A stretch of 64,000 bases of DNA from Zygaena filipendulae (lineage: Eukaryota > Arthropoda > Insecta > Lepidoptera > Zygaenidae): contig OU015662.1 of the NCBI GenBank assembly GCA_907165275.2, forward strand, positions 7,881,501 through 7,945,500, written 5' to 3'. The notes beneath the pieces were generated by a model. It saw only the letters and a program-made list of their open reading frames with translations. It did not search any database and was not told where the DNA came from. The translations under genes were made by a program, and so were the position numbers. Below, piece by piece: positions 34,324-47,188 of the stretch; the first letter of the stretch is position 1, and every line of letters starts with the position of its first letter.

Positions 34324-35235
34324 TTAATAGTTTTTTTGGTTAATTTTATTCTCAACTATAGTGGGTACACCTTTTAAATATTTTATTGTTAAGTTCTCTT
34401 CGCCGTTTTCTATACGATTTTTTAACTGCTCCTTCAATAAATGTAGGTATCGCTTTTGTGTAAGGGTTTGATCACAGTAAATTTGAATGTTCTCTGGTAA
34501 TTTTGTTTTATTCCGTAAAAGATATTTAGGGGTATCAACATTGCCAAAATAAACTTTTATTGGTCGGCTTTTATCAGGGGTGTATTTTCCCAGTCTTATG
34601 TTTTTTATTGGTTTGGGACAATTTTCATATAGCGATGTAATCAGTTTCATAACTTCTGCATCATCGTGAGTTCGTCTGGATTTAATGTTATTATCTTTTT
34701 TTTCCATAATGCCCACAATCACGATGTTTTTCTCGCGTTCGCATCGGTCCTTTAATTCTCGTATGAGGTTTTCGTGCGCGTCAAAAGGCGATTTAAGTGA
34801 TAAGTTTCCGGTACTTTGTTGTTCCTTTAGATATGATACTTCATTTTCTATGCTACTGATTTTTTCTTGGTTAATGGTGTTGTAAGATTTAATATTTTCT
34901 ATTTCTTCCTTAATTTGAGTAAATTGTTTAGAGAAATTTTCCGTAGTACATTTTATAGCATTAACTTCTTTTTTGATATCATGCATTTCTTCTCGTATAC
35001 GAGTTAAGTTTTCATTCTGAACTTTTCCAAAATCTTCTAAGAACTTCATTATGTCTGAGCGGAAGCAATCGAAGTCGCTTTTGTAATCATATATCTCGGT
35101 GCGCTCTTTCCGTTTTCGAGGGTTAGTATTAATGTAGTCATCCTTGCCGCAACTAGATAAGTTTGGTGCAGATCCGCTTGCGCCTTCGCTTCCGCTTATC
35201 AGTGTCATATTGGGCGGAGTTCTCTGTAGACTCAT
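34324..35235 (-). CDS. LINE ORF1 protein (coiled coil plus L1-ORF1-like domain)
   Basis: A 303-residue intact frame. Residues about 60-150 are a heptad-rich coiled coil (repeated I/L with E/K, as in IKKEVNAIKC and EEIENIKSYN). The C-terminal half starts EREKNIVIVGIMEKK, has IRLGKY and VYFGNVDTPKYLLRNK, and ends near TIKYLKGVPTIVENK, resembling the RRM-like and C-terminal domains of L1-type ORF1 proteins, which bind element RNA as trimers. It lies 5' of ORF2 on the same strand, separated by 23 bp. It is the only open frame left in this element. Confidence 0.85.
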   Translation of the reverse strand: MSLQRTPPNMTLISGSEGASGSAPNLSSCGKDDYINTNPRKRKERTEIYDYKSDFDCFRSDIMKFLEDFGKVQNENLTRIREEMHDIKKEVNAIKCTTENFSKQFTQIKEEIENIKSYNTINQEKISSIENEVSYLKEQQSTGNLSLKSPFDAHENLIRELKDRCEREKNIVIVGIMEKKDNNIKSRRTHDDAEVMKLITSLYENCPKPIKNIRLGKYTPDKSRPIKVYFGNVDTPKYLLRNKTKLPENIQIYCDQTLTQKRYLHLLKEQLKNRIENGEENLTIKYLKGVPTIVENKINQKNY

Positions 35236-35440
35236 TGTGCATGCAGCCTGGGTGAAATGCTCCGTATAGGTGTGAGCGCAACGAAAAATAGCAACGGCTC
35301 TCTTTACCCGAGGAGGTGAGGGGAGCTGCGTACGCGCACGGTGGCTGGTACTGCGACTTCCGTAGGATCACAAGATCTTGAGTTGTAAATATTTTGTTTA
35401 CGGAAAAGAACTTTAACACTTATTACGTAAGAACCACTTT
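35236..35440 (-). other. Probable 5' UTR of the LINE
   Basis: Upstream of the ORF1 start on the minus strand, GC-richer than its flank. The element's 5' edge is not defined by a visible duplication; 35440 is an estimate. Confidence 0.4.
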
Positions 35441-37290
35441 CAATTGCTGACTTTATTTTTTAAATGCAATAATTTTATTATAAATTCGAATGCACGTCTG
35501 CTTGCCAGCGAACGCACTAGCGTTAGGTGTTTGTTAGGTGGAAGACGCCAGTCAAGGATGAATTTCAGAGTTCCCGCGGGAACTACCAAAGTCCATACCA
35601 CTTCTAAACGTCCACACGATATAAAAAATGTTTAACCAACGTAAAGACAAAAAATAAAAGTGTACTTAGTCTATGTTGTACGAGTATTGATTGTGATAGG
35701 GTTACTTCATACGGCCGCTAGGGTTATTTCATAGGCTGAATATGAACTAGTGAAGGGGCGAGAAACATGGGTCATAGGCTAAAACAATATTGTGCTACCG
35801 GTGGATTGTTCGTGTGACGCGATTACGCTTTGTTTGCTTAGGAGCGCAGCACGCCAGAAACGGACTTACGTATAATATACCTATATATCTATATTCTATA
35901 GCTGATACCTACCATAGGATTTAATAGGCATAGAACCACAAGAGTGAAACCTTTAACTCTGACTAAAAAAACCGGTCAAGTGCGACTCAGACTCGCGCAC
36001 GAAGGGTTCCGTACCATTATCTAAATAGAAACGGCAAAAAAAAATCTGGTCCCAGCAATACTGAAATTCTCGCTGGTGGAACCTCCGAACTATTTGGTCT
36101 ACAGTTGGAGTAGGTAAGGTCCTGGGATAGGATAGGACAGGGTACTTTTATTTATACTTTACAAGAGTTCCTGAGGACGTTCGGAAATTAACTCGGGTGA
36201 AACTGAGAGGGCAGCAGCTTGAAAGATATAATTAGATTTAAATCCAAAGTTCCTAGTTAATAAGTGAAATAAATTTAATGTATACATCCTGTAAAATGTT
36301 TAAATATGTATAGTAGGTAGGTACTTTGCGTTGGCATTAGATAGAATTAGATAAACTTAAAATAATTTTAAAAGCTATGACTGGAACTGACTATTTCAAC
36401 CGAAAGGTACTTAGTAATAAATTATAGCGGGCTCGCTTATCCTTGTTACCCGAAAATGGTCTATTACATAAATTTAATAAATTTTATCCTACGTTTATAC
36501 TTCCAATAATATTAAAGCACATTTTAATTACGTAAAACATTTTAAAATATCTAACTTATTATTTTAACCGGTAACTTAATATCGGCAATATGTTTACCGG
36601 ATTTAAAAAAAAAATTAAACAATTATTTCAACTTAGCTTGATAAACTATTTTTTTTTTAAATCTATAGTGTTGTTCGGAACCCAGCCATGCGTACTGCCG
36701 TGTAACCTACCTGTCAAAACCTAGCACGCAAATATTCTATACGCGCTACGCATTGCTACGAGCTACGCGGTGCTACGGACTGCGTGCTACGTGAAATATG
36801 ATCGTCCTAAAATCCATTTATTTTATGGACCACTGTCAAAATGCCATACTGATAGCCGAAATTTCCCCGTGACTTTCATGCGAACGCTATATCGCATGAC
36901 CCTTTCATATTAACGTTAAAACAATATCATGCCCAATAACGATAAAATCGTGGCCTAGTCGTTGCGTGTACCTTTGCTTTCAACTACGTTCGCTTTCGTG
37001 ACAGCCAACTGTTACTACGTTAAATAAAACAAAGAACTTATAATTATATAGTTATCCAAACATAGGTAACATAAATATCTCCGTCGTGAACACACGACAG
37101 AATCTACTACATAGTTAAAAAAAAGCTTAAATTCTAATTTACATACGTTATTATTTTTTCAGCAAGGGAAGTCTTTGAAGTCTTTGCTGACATTAGCTAT
37201 TTATTCATTTTAAACTTAAGTAAGTTATTTTAAACTGTTCTTTTCTTTGAAAAAATATTTTGATTTAGTAACTTGAATATTTACCTAATG
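35441..37290. other. No gene seen; diverged repeat fragments
   Basis: Contains a core fragment gagttcccgcgggaactacc at 35570 and a ggtcaagtgcgactcagactcg block at 35974-36020, a sequence I recognise as a common lepidopteran repeat. A degenerate CTAGCTGT copy follows at about 36060-36215 (-). A local run of gctacg motifs lies at 36740-36800. No exon is supported. Confidence 0.5.
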
Positions 37291-37297
37291 AAAGAAC

Positions 37298-37337
37298 TAT
37301 AATAGAAGAAGAAGAAGAAGAAGAAGAAGAAAGAAGA
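37298..37337. repeat. (GAA)n microsatellite
   Basis: Interrupted gaa repeats adjoining a dispersed repeat body. On the minus strand this reads as a (TTC)n tail, typical of a retroelement 3' end. Confidence 0.8.
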
Positions 37338-37455
37338 AGAAAATACATTTATTTCAGCACAACACGCAAGAAAAAGAAACAAACATCAACAGTGCCTAAT
37401 CTAAAGAGACATAGATAATATCTCTTGCATGCTCTGCCGAAAGGGTCACCAACAC
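37338..37455 (-). repeat. Dispersed retroelement tail, copy 1
   Basis: aaaatacatttatttcagca through catcaacagtgcctaat and ttgcatgctctgccgaaagg. The same ~120 bp, also preceded by gaa repeats, occurs at 60681-60793. Reading aataaatgtatttt plus (TTC)n on the minus strand suggests a LINE or SINE 3' end. Confidence 0.65.
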
Positions 37456-37602
37456 AGCATTAGCTAGGTGCGGGAACACCTACCGCTGGTTTTCAGTTGG
37501 CAACCCGCTGTCACGCACGGACGGGGGTAACAAAAAAGGCAAAAATGATACTCATACATATGAATACAAATACACCAACTAAACAAAAATACAGGAATAC
37601 AA

Positions 37603-37626
37603 GAATTATTTACTTGTATTTTTTAC

Positions 37627-37662
<36 letters not shown>

Positions 37663-37831
37663 ATATTATATAATAATATAATATATATTATATATAATAA
37701 TATATATTATACATATATATATTATATAATAAGTAAATAATATATATATATATATATATATTATTTACTTGTATTTTTTACTATATATATATATATATAT
37801 ATATATAGTAAAAAATACAAGTAAATAATTC
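37603..37831. repeat. 229-bp AT palindrome with (TA)n runs
   Basis: The left end gaattatttacttgtatttt (from 37603) is the exact inverse of the right end, which finishes at 37831. Between them are long (ta)n runs and one further internal copy of ttatttacttgtatttttta at about 37760. The whole can fold into a large cruciform. Confidence 0.85.
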
Positions 37832-40183
37832 TTACTCAAATAAACATTACATAATATAAAGTACCTAAACAATATAAATACTGTAAGATCTGTAATATAC
37901 AATAATTATAATACAATACTTTTAATACAATGAAACTAAATTAAGAAATAAAAATAATGGAATAATAAAATAGACAGTATTTTCTAATATTACTACGGAA
38001 CTAAATAATAGTACAGAAATATAGTAAATAAAAAAGACTGTTAACGACCACTTCGCCACAACAGCACACGCCATTGTGGTTAAAATCTCCGTCTGTATGA
38101 AGGTGAGCACATTTTGTAAACGAAAAATAAATTAATAATATAATACTTGTATATTATATAGGTACTTATATATTAAATAGGTAATTATTAATATTGTTTT
38201 TAAAAAGCTAATTACTTTATTTTACAATTTATCCGAATCTGACACTTCTATTTGCTAAACAAATTAGTACTGGCTAAAAATTATTTCCACGTTAGGTAAA
38301 AAAGTCCGTCTATATTTTGCGAGGAAAAACTTTTTAATTAGACACGTTTCCCGCGCAAGCGTGCCGTGTACAGAACTTTGTGTACTTAATTGGTATAGTG
38401 GCCAAAGTGGAATTGAATGGATAGAAGTCCGATATCGGAAATGTTTCCGACAGTTTACTTAGTTTGTTCCTCTACTTTCGTTTTAGCGAACCACAAGAGT
38501 ACGCTTGAGATGGTGCGATAGACACAAAACCAGTTTTTTTCAGCCTCGCTTGTAGTGCAGTGATCTACCTCCTTAGAAAAACTTAGGTTAATGCCAAAAT
38601 TTCTAACGGAAATCATCATTAAGGGAAGATAATGTAATATCAATTAAAATAACAAACAGACTTAGAAGTAGACGGAAAAACCAACGGGTACGTATACGTA
38701 CGATTATATTAATTAATTATGACGAAGCCAAGAAACGTAATGGAGGTATATAACTCTCACATATACCTATATTTATTTTATGTGATAATAATAAAGCACT
38801 GCAGACTACAGAAACTATAACTACTGTGGTATTATGAAAAAGTTTAAAAAGATCATTGTTAGAATGAAATCCAAAAAAGTCAACGTCACAGAATTATATT
38901 TTTTAATCGAAATTTGTGATGATATTTTATTTAAATTTCATCCCAAAAATACACCCTCTGTAGAACCTACCACTCAGTTACAGTTCATCAAATCGAATAA
39001 TGTTATTTATTCATGTGTCTCAGAAATCAGAATAGGTATACATTAATTAAATACGATATAAAAAATAACGTATCGAAAACAAATAGCGGTATATCATTGT
39101 AAATTAATAACAAAAATAATAGAGATTGTTTCGCTGTAATTAAAATAAACAAGCAATAGACAGGTAGGTACATAGTTTACAGTTGGCTGACCTCGCCCGC
39201 AGCCTGCGTCGAACATACCGATAACGCACGCAGCTGAAATGGAATGAAAGCTAACAAAAAAACGACATTCGACAAGGTAAGTATGGTATGGCCTAGACAT
39301 AAAATTTTTTTCGTTAAAGTTAAAAATATGTACAAATTTGAAATGTTATTTCGGAGATCAAATAATCAGGAATTGTACCCCGTTTCTAGTACAAAAATGT
39401 GCATTTTCCTTTCAACCATTGCGGAACTGAGTAGCTGATAGTAACTTGTTAATGATCCAAAAGCTTAAAGAAAAATGGAGAGCTATAATAAACGGAGCAA
39501 ATGAATCAGCGGGATTATTATTATCACCAGCTTTTGCGTAACAAAAACTGAGCACAGTGTTGCGAGCCGTCGGTTATTAAACAGAAGCCTGGGGTTTCCA
39601 GCGACATGCCAGAGCAAATATTGTCGCTACGTGCTCGCGCCGCGTACCCCTGTGCGGTGTATTTCGGTAAGTACTATGTACATACGTACATACATATTTT
39701 CTACCCAGCTGTATTGTACATACTACCTATAGGAAATATTCGCCGAGTTAATCATAACTTTCTGAGTGAGCACACTATTGCTGGATTAGATAGTTTAAAC
39801 TTCTTCAGCTCTTACGTTAATTTAAAAACTTCTTTAACATCTAATCTCTGTCTCTTCAGTTTATGCAGGTAAGTATACTATATTGTTACAACTTTCAAAT
39901 TAAAAATATATATTATACTGTTTTGTTTTTACCGCAGTTTTACCCGCGAGAATTTTGAGATTCCTTCTGAAACTCGATGAAACCGACGTATTTTCTTCAT
40001 AAACAAAAATTTTGTGCATGGTTAGTGAGTGAATAAAGTAAATAATTAATTATTAATCAATAGGTAAGTGATATTTCGCTTTTATTTATACCTAATATTA
40101 TTTAGATAAAAACCCAAGTTTTATTGTCACTGAAAATAACGAGGCGTATTTAAATACAAACGTAGTAAATGCTAGCTCATCTA
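37832..40183. other. No gene seen
   Basis: AT-rich sequence with several open frames of 60-90 codons but no family motif, signal peptide or matched splice sites. A small CTAGCTGT-type fragment (ttaccgcagttttacccgcg) lies at 39930-39960. Confidence 0.5.
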
Positions 40184-40377
40184 ACTAGCTAGCTATAGCT
40201 GCCCCCGCGGTTTCACAAGCGGTAATTTCGAAGTTCCCGTGGGAATTTCGGGATACCCTACGTCACTTAAGACTCGTACGTCAAAAAGATCCAGAGACTA
40301 CCGGCTACAACGTCACAAACTCACAAAACAATTCACAAACTCACAAACTTTACCCTTTATAATATTAGTACTTACCT
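40184..40377 (+). repeat. CTAGCTGT family copy
   Basis: Starts actagctagctatagctgcc, core ggtaatttcgaagttcccgt, ends with acaaactttaccctttataatattagta. Confidence 0.78.
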
Positions 40378-40451
40378 ATAGATATAAAAATGAATTCCTA
40401 TTTCCTTTGGTCACGGCATCACGCGTGATTTGCTGGACCGTTCACCATTAA

Positions 40452-40523
40452 AGACAGAACAAAGGGTATAGAAGAGGACTAGGGTACTTTTTATCCCGGA
40501 ATTCCCGCGAGAACTCCGAAATT
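40452..40523 (-). repeat. CTAGCTGT family fragment
   Basis: Only the core is left: ctttttatcccggaattccc and gagaactccgaaattg. Confidence 0.65.
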
Positions 40524-41639
40524 GTTTTTATTCATATTTTTACGTAGAATATAAACTTTAAAGTTTTATTTAAAAAACAAATAAATACTATCTAAATTGA
40601 ACTTTGATTCTGATATTATCTAGAGTCTAGAGGCACCGTCCTTTTATGAGATATCTTTAGCAAAGTGCTACGTAAGGTAATAAAATCATCGAGAACGACA
40701 CCATTGCCTCATAAAACTCCGGTGAGTTTAATATCCCGTGCAAGCTGTAGCTGCGAGTTCATGTGAATTTTAAACAACACTTTAATTTTATTAACCACCA
40801 TCACATTTGATTTCATTTAGAATTTACTTTCTTAAAAACGTGCAGTAATTACTTTTAAAAACTGCTATATAAAACACCATTGAAATATATAGCGACGTTA
40901 TTTTGTATTTAAACAAAAAAATATATAATATAATTCATACTAAACACTCAAAACACAAAATCAGCGACGTAAAAACGTCCTCAAAATATATCCACCAAAT
41001 TTAAAACGGCGTAGAATCTGTTGTTCTTTTTGATTACTTTTTTGATCATTTTGATTGAGGTTTTTCTTATAAACAGTTTATTTTGTGGGCTTCAGTCGAA
41101 TCTGTGATTACTCAATCAAAATTTGTGATACTGTAAATATATGCTACTTTTTGTAATGATGTATGTATCTGTGAATCTAGATAAAACGTTCTTTTTATGA
41201 CAACAATAATAATAGTTACTGCAATTCGATAACGTCATTTCGTAAACGTCGTACGCAACTGACCTGCCGCAGACTTTTTTTAGGCAAGAGATTCAAGTGT
41301 TCGATGCCTTAAATTTGTAAGAAATATTCGTACCTACCTATGTAGATTGTAGACACAATAATATATTATTCATGAATTCTGTGACTGGTGCAGGACCGTT
41401 TTACGACTGTTACGTTTGGAAAGTGTCTTGTTCGATTCTCCATGCAAATTCTTTGGTTTTACAGTCTCACACTAAAACCGTCCACTTCCATATTATATGT
41501 AAAAGTTTTTTTACTACGGCTGCTGCCAAAAAATACTGTGGGTACCTATACTGTTTGTATCTTAGAGTATTAACCAAAAGTGATGCCACCAATCAATCAT
41601 ACCCGGCAGTGGATTGGATTTTAATGTACAATCACTACA
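40524..41639. other. No gene seen
   Basis: AT-rich. The open frame at 41372-41647 shows no domain and overlaps the edge of a repeat. Confidence 0.5.
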
Positions 41640-41826
41640 TAGTATAAAACAAAGTCGCTTTATCTGTCCCTATATCCCTATGCTTAAATCTTTAAAACTA
41701 CGCAACGAATTTTGATGCGGTTTTCACCAATAGATAGATTCATGAGGAAAGTTTATACCTATATTTTATCCTGGAATTCCCGCGGGAACTCCGAAATTAC
41801 CGCGGGTGGAACCGCGCGGGTCAGCT
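41640..41826 (-). repeat. CTAGCTGT family copy
   Basis: caaagtcgctttatctgtcc at the left, ggaattcccgcgggaactcc core, and ends gcgggtcagctag. Confidence 0.8.
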
Positions 41827-41877
41827 AGAAAATTTATAATTTTAAGATGTTTTCTTAGTAGTAAATTTTGATGAAAA

Positions 41878-42175
41878 CTAGCTTTACGCTCGATTTCGTA
41901 ATTCCTTAGGGAACTATACGTATCGGGATGAAAAATACCCCGAGTTCTATTCTGAGACCTAAACTACTCGGAACTATATACCAAATAGCTGTTCGCCGGG
42001 TTGTTTGTTGTTACAAAACTCCCAATGGAACTCTTTGTTCCGGGATAAAAAGAATAAAAGTATCCTCGTTACTCGCAAGGTACTATAGTTATCTATTAAT
42101 GGAAGAATTTTCCGAATCGCTTCAGTAATTCCAAAGATACCCCCCCTACAAACAAACAAACTTTAGCACTATAGA
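41878..42175 (+). repeat. CTAGCTGT family copy, diverged
   Basis: Starts actagctttacgctcgattt and ends with acaaacaaacaaactttagc; it lies just after the copy in opposite orientation at 41640. The frame reading KTPSSILRPKL is repeat sequence. Confidence 0.55.
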
Positions 42176-43544
42176 ATTTTAGTTAAAGTTATTTAGTTGG
42201 ATCCACGCAGCCACGGGATAGTGCAGGACTAGTATGTATAGTATTATATATATTATCTGTGGTGCAGGTAATGTGCACGAGTGTCGTAAATTAGTGAAAC
42301 GTAGTTGACCCCACTTTGCGCTCGCGTTGGTACTTGTACTATTATGTATTCTGTGGCGTTGGCCGAGCTTATGAATTCCACGTAACTTATAGCTATAGCA
42401 AAATAGGTACACCGCCTCGACTATAAAGGCGGAATGCTCTTTTCTCTTTAAATATTTTACACACTTTCACAAGTATTATTCATCCATGTAATTTTTTATT
42501 TGCGTTACTTGTATGTTCATATAAGGCGTGCTGTAAACAAATAATGATATCCAAAAATACCATGTTTTAATAGAAATAACTATATCCTGAGAGAAAAATA
42601 GAGTTCGTGACCGAAAAGTTCCCTACCGAAGATTAGTCAACAGTTTTTCCTCTACCGGTGCTCGGTTAGGCACCATATTTGGTGAATACATTCTCCCGTA
42701 GTTTGTACGGTCACTGTGCCTGCTGGTCAATGATATTGTGTTGCCAACATGTCCTTGGGCAACAAAGGGCGACCGAAACCTCTTCAGTCTGATTGATTTC
42801 TCTCCGTGTATAACAAAAAAAACATGTATACCTATTCCTTCAATAAACTATACAAAAATTAATTTAAAGAGGAAATATATGCGTAGGTAGGTAGGTACTC
42901 AATAATAGTGAGGGGTGAGGGAATCGGTATGAAAATTGTCAGACTGAAATAGCAATGTATTTTATTCACGAGCCGCCACTAAAGCTATCAGACATGTCCA
43001 AACTTCGCTGAGAGTACCTAGCTTGCTTTATTTCCGTTTGACCTGTCTGGTTCGATGCTATTCCTGGAATACCAGAAGCCAGACATGTTCATTTCACCGA
43101 CAAGCCGAATGCAAGTCCTGACAGCACGAGCTCACTCAGGCTGCAGCGACACGGCTCTGCACTTCCGAATTTGAATATTTAAAAACAGTTTTCATAGAGT
43201 CCAACTAATTAATAAAGCAAATTGACGATTCGAGCGTTTCCCGCGAACAACCAGCTAATGGAATGGAAACGTATAGCGCCACTAGAATAAATCCAGGTAG
43301 GTACTTGGCGACGAATTTAAAATTCTAGTTGTCTATGCCATGGAGCTGTTTTATTTACGAGTGCAGTTCGGTTCCGTATTCTTAGTTTCCTATTTTATTT
43401 TACGAATTCCGAACAGGAGCGCACGTGATGGGACCCGACAAGAGTCATATACTGTTTCTCTCTCCATAAAATATTTTCTGGCTGACATTTGGCTATTTCA
43501 TTTTCTAACCATTGAATAACGTGTATGGTTTTTATATAACACCT
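42176..43544. other. No gene seen; GC-richer patches
   Basis: Two patches (about 42610-42800 and 43020-43180) are less AT-rich than the surroundings but give no frame with recognisable motifs on either strand. Confidence 0.45.
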
Positions 43545-43706
43545 ACTAGCTGTCCCCTTGCGGTTTCACCCGCATACCCAAAGTATATTATCATTCAGGA
43601 CTACCGTAGCTTCCTATAAGTGAAAGAATTTTCAAAATCGGTTCAGTAGATTCAGAGATTACCCGTCACAAACTCACAAACATTACCTCTTTATAATATT
43701 AGTATA
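43545..43706 (+). repeat. CTAGCTGT family copy, first of a tandem pair
   Basis: Starts actagctgtccccttgcgg and ends acaaacattacctctttataatattagta. A second, similar copy follows at once. Confidence 0.78.
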
Positions 43707-43707
43707 G

Positions 43708-43889
43708 AATAGCTATACCCCGCGATTTCACCCGCAGTAATTTCGGAGTGCTCTGGGAGATTCGGGATAGAAAGTAGGTACCCTATGTCACTCAGGACTA
43801 CCTTAGCTTCCTATGAGTGGAAGAATTTTCAAAATCGGTTTAGTAGTGACAAACTCACAAACTTTACTCCTTATAATATCAGCATAGAT
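43708..43889 (+). repeat. CTAGCTGT family copy, second of a tandem pair
   Basis: Starts aatagctataccccgcgatt and ends actccttataatatcagcatag. Shares the short tail form (cctatgagtggaagaatttt) with its neighbour, so the pair may come from a tandem duplication. Confidence 0.75.
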
Positions 43890-45076
43890 TTCAACAATAT
43901 TGTATTACCTATGGATTTCAATAAAAAAATATATATATATTTACACGTGCATTACTTTTATTTTTACTATCACTCATAAACATTTAAAAAGCGAAGTAGG
44001 TAGTGTGGTGCCTCGTAAAGCTTGCAAAAAAGAAATGTGAAAATTTGTGTAGAAATATGAATAACGTTTTAAAAATATGTAAAAAATTACTAAATAAAAG
44101 TCTGGATGGTTTTTTCCCTATTTTTGTGGTCCTTGACTTCTTTGTGGAAAGAGGAAAAAAAATATATTTTATTTTCTAAGTGAAACTAAAAGTAGATAGA
44201 TAGATCTATACGGCCAAATTCAATTCAACCAATGCACATCATAACTTTTTGACACCAAACCACCTTCGGTTTATTGAAAGAGATCTCTCACAAGTCACAG
44301 AAACGTTTTATTTGTAATTTCTGGTACGTATTTTTTGATTAAATAAAGTAAAAAAAAATACAGTAAATCTTTTGACGGACATAAGTTGCGTAATTCAGAA
44401 AATATTTATTGTTTCTATAAGAAATCCTAAACTACGTGATAATGTTATACTTTCAAAGGGTTTTTATAAAAAGATTTATGAGAGTATTGTTTTATTCAAT
44501 TTCCGACGCTCTCGAATGGGACATTATTTAGCAGAAACGTTGGATACGTTGTCCAGAACACAGCTCGGGTGCGCCACTAGAGGCACATACCCAACGATGG
44601 AGCCAGCTCTAACTTAAATCTAACTTAGATGTAGTGGCCCCTGGGAGTCACGCTCAAGACCCCGAGCCCACGTTAACTTGCGAAAACATATCTATTGTAA
44701 GATAAATTCTCTGAGATTTCTCTAGAAAATTCCTCTAAATTTATATTGTATAAAAAGTTGCTTATGAATTTTGGGGATTGTTGCCAAATTACTTATCATC
44801 TCCTGATGATAGTATATATACGCTTGCCGGTTTTATATTTCCTTGGGGTCTACCCACCACGCAAAGTTATTTAAACCTTACCGATATATATCGACATATC
44901 GTGCCAGACCATACAGTTTTATATGAAGTGTCATGGTAGTTTTTAAGATGACTATTTAACTATAATCCACATTATCTTCGATGGATCTAATTATCATTAG
45001 CAAATGGATGAGTGTATCAGCGTGCTACTGTGTAGGTAGTCAGGTACACGCGTATGTAAAGAAAATTTTATAAGTA
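43890..45076. other. No gene seen
   Basis: The open frame 44372-44617 and the GC-richer patch 44500-44670 show no recognised domain or matched splice signals. Confidence 0.45.
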
Positions 45077-45252
45077 ACTAGCTGTCCCCCGCGGTAATTT
45101 CGGATGTTTATCCTTGAATAATTTTATAGATGTACCTAAACCTTCCTCATGGATCACTCTATCTATTGATGAAAACCGCATGAAAATCCGTTCAGTAGTT
45201 TTCAACTTTATCGCGAACAGACAGCGGAAGCGACTTTATTTGTACTATGTAA
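45077..45252 (+). repeat. CTAGCTGT family copy
   Basis: Starts ctagctgtcccccgcggtaa; the usual gggaattcc core is deleted. Ends cgcgaacagacagcggaagc and gactttatttg. Confidence 0.72.
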
Positions 45253-46249
45253 AGAAGAAGATACTTTAACTGAAATTGAAGTTCGAACCAACGCTAGAAG
45301 TTACTAGCCGTACTGGTTAGTGCTTGAGGCTATTTAGGTACCAGACGCAAGCAACCACCATCCTCCAAAAAAACATATCTTCTGTTTTGTGTCATTTAAA
45401 ACGAAATTTTAGTTATTTTCATTATTAAAATACTAAATTGAAGTTTATTGTTGTCCAACACACATCAGCAGTAGGTACACAAGGATATTTTTAAGCAATG
45501 CGCAAAAAAATTTAGGTGGTTCAGTATCAGTAGGTAATAGAAAACATTGTGTGTTGCCCAAAACTTTTTTATATTTTTATCCGACTTTAAATCAGTAAAA
45601 TATGGACACTATTTGTAATAATATCAATGGGCGCGCGTACCGTGCGGCGTACGCGGTGAGGTTGCAGCGGGGGTGAAACTCCGTACCGGGCGGAGTAGCC
45701 ATAAAATCAATTTCAAAGTAAACATCTTCCTTTAATGATGACTTAATTTTTTTGTTACTCACTTAAGTTTAATTTGTCAAAGTTACTGCGCACTGAATAA
45801 AAAATATTCCTGTAAAACAACCTACACCGCTATCACCTCTAGGCTTACCACTAAGTTGTAGTAGGGTGTAGTGAGGTACGAAGTCAGCAGTTGACGGAGA
45901 GTGTCGCTTCTTTTCTTACTTAGATTTATAGTATTCTTTGCCGTGACTAATATAGTTGGTGTACGTTTTTAATTAATGTCATATTGAGTTCCAAGAAAAC
46001 GAGTCTTCTTATTCACTGAAATTTATTTAAAGAAGGCGATGCAGTTTATCGTCCCGCTCACTCACTAATGTGAGATAGGGAAGGGAAGTGTTTTTAATCA
46101 CAGACATCTTTTTCTGAGTAATTCATGTTAGGTGTGTCGACGTCGTTAGCGTTTGCTTATAACTGAAATGGAAAAATGGAATGCGTTCATCCATAGCAAT
46201 GTAGCTGGCAAATACCTGGTACCTGGGCGGACATTTTTAGTTAGAAAGT

Positions 46250-46480
46250 TAAGTCTATACAGATAAATAAAATTGTAGTATCTGTTTGTAATTCCAAATT
46301 AACAGCTTTTCACTAAATGCATATGAAAATATATACGCTATACTTACATAAAAAAACAATTATTTAAAAATGAAACGGCCAGACCAATTTGAACGAGCTT
46401 TCGCTAGCAGATAGCTGATGTGATAAGGAGTAACTTAGGCTACTTCTTTATCTACTTTTTGGAATAATAATATGACTGCA
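46250..46480 (-). repeat. Second interspersed family (ctgtttgtaatttcaaattaacagc), copy 1
   Basis: Contains gtaattccaaattaacagct, ttttcactaaatgcatatga, then gaaacggccagaccaatttg and tagctgatgtgataaggagt. The same order occurs at 49630-49965 and, reversed, at 56017-56185. Confidence 0.65.
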
Positions 46481-46971
46481 AATAAACCAATTGCTTTAAT
46501 GGTATATATGCGCCGCACCCTGCGCCCTTCCTCAGTAATGAACTAGCTTCCACGCCGAACCGTTATCTCATTTGTATAAACACTCCATTTAATCTTCAAT
46601 ATAATTTTTACACGTACTTAATGTGAAAAGGGTTTCCAACCCAGAAAATTTATTTTCATAAAAATAGTAAGATTAAAATTAAAGACATGTCATTTGAAAA
46701 TATCTGGTAAATTATTTTGCATGTTCTTTTGTAAGCCTACTCATTAAGTAAGCCGAAGAAAGCCTAAATATCAAGGACCGAAGCTGCAGTGGAATGAACT
46801 TACCTACACGTCAAGTATTTTATTTTATTTTGTTAAATTTCAGCACAAAACACATTGCCTGGACTTATTCTAAATGGGTCCCTACATATTATAATATAGG
46901 TAGGTATTACTCGTATTTAACAGACCTAAAAGGTGTTTCTATGCGTAGGTAGTAGGTACATACATAAATAA

Positions 46972-47188
46972 ATCCTACTAATATTATAAATGTGAAAGTG
47001 TGGATGTTTGGATGTTTAGATGTTTGGATGTTTGTTACTCAATCAAGAAAAAACCGCTGAACGGATTTGGATGAAATTTGGCATGCACGTTGTCAGGGGT
47101 ACAGAGAAAAACATAGGGTACTTTTTATCCCGGAATTCAGGCGGGAACTCCGAAATTACCGCAGGTGAAACCGCGGGGCACAGCTAGT
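46972..47188 (-). repeat. CTAGCTGT family copy
   Basis: cctactaatattataaatgt, three ggatgttt units, gaatttaggc-type core and gcggggcacagctagt. Very close to the copy at 30012, so probably of recent origin. Confidence 0.82.

Noticed and set aside
42610..42800. Possible gene fragment from its higher GC content
   Set aside because: All frames are broken by stops and show no domain on either strand.
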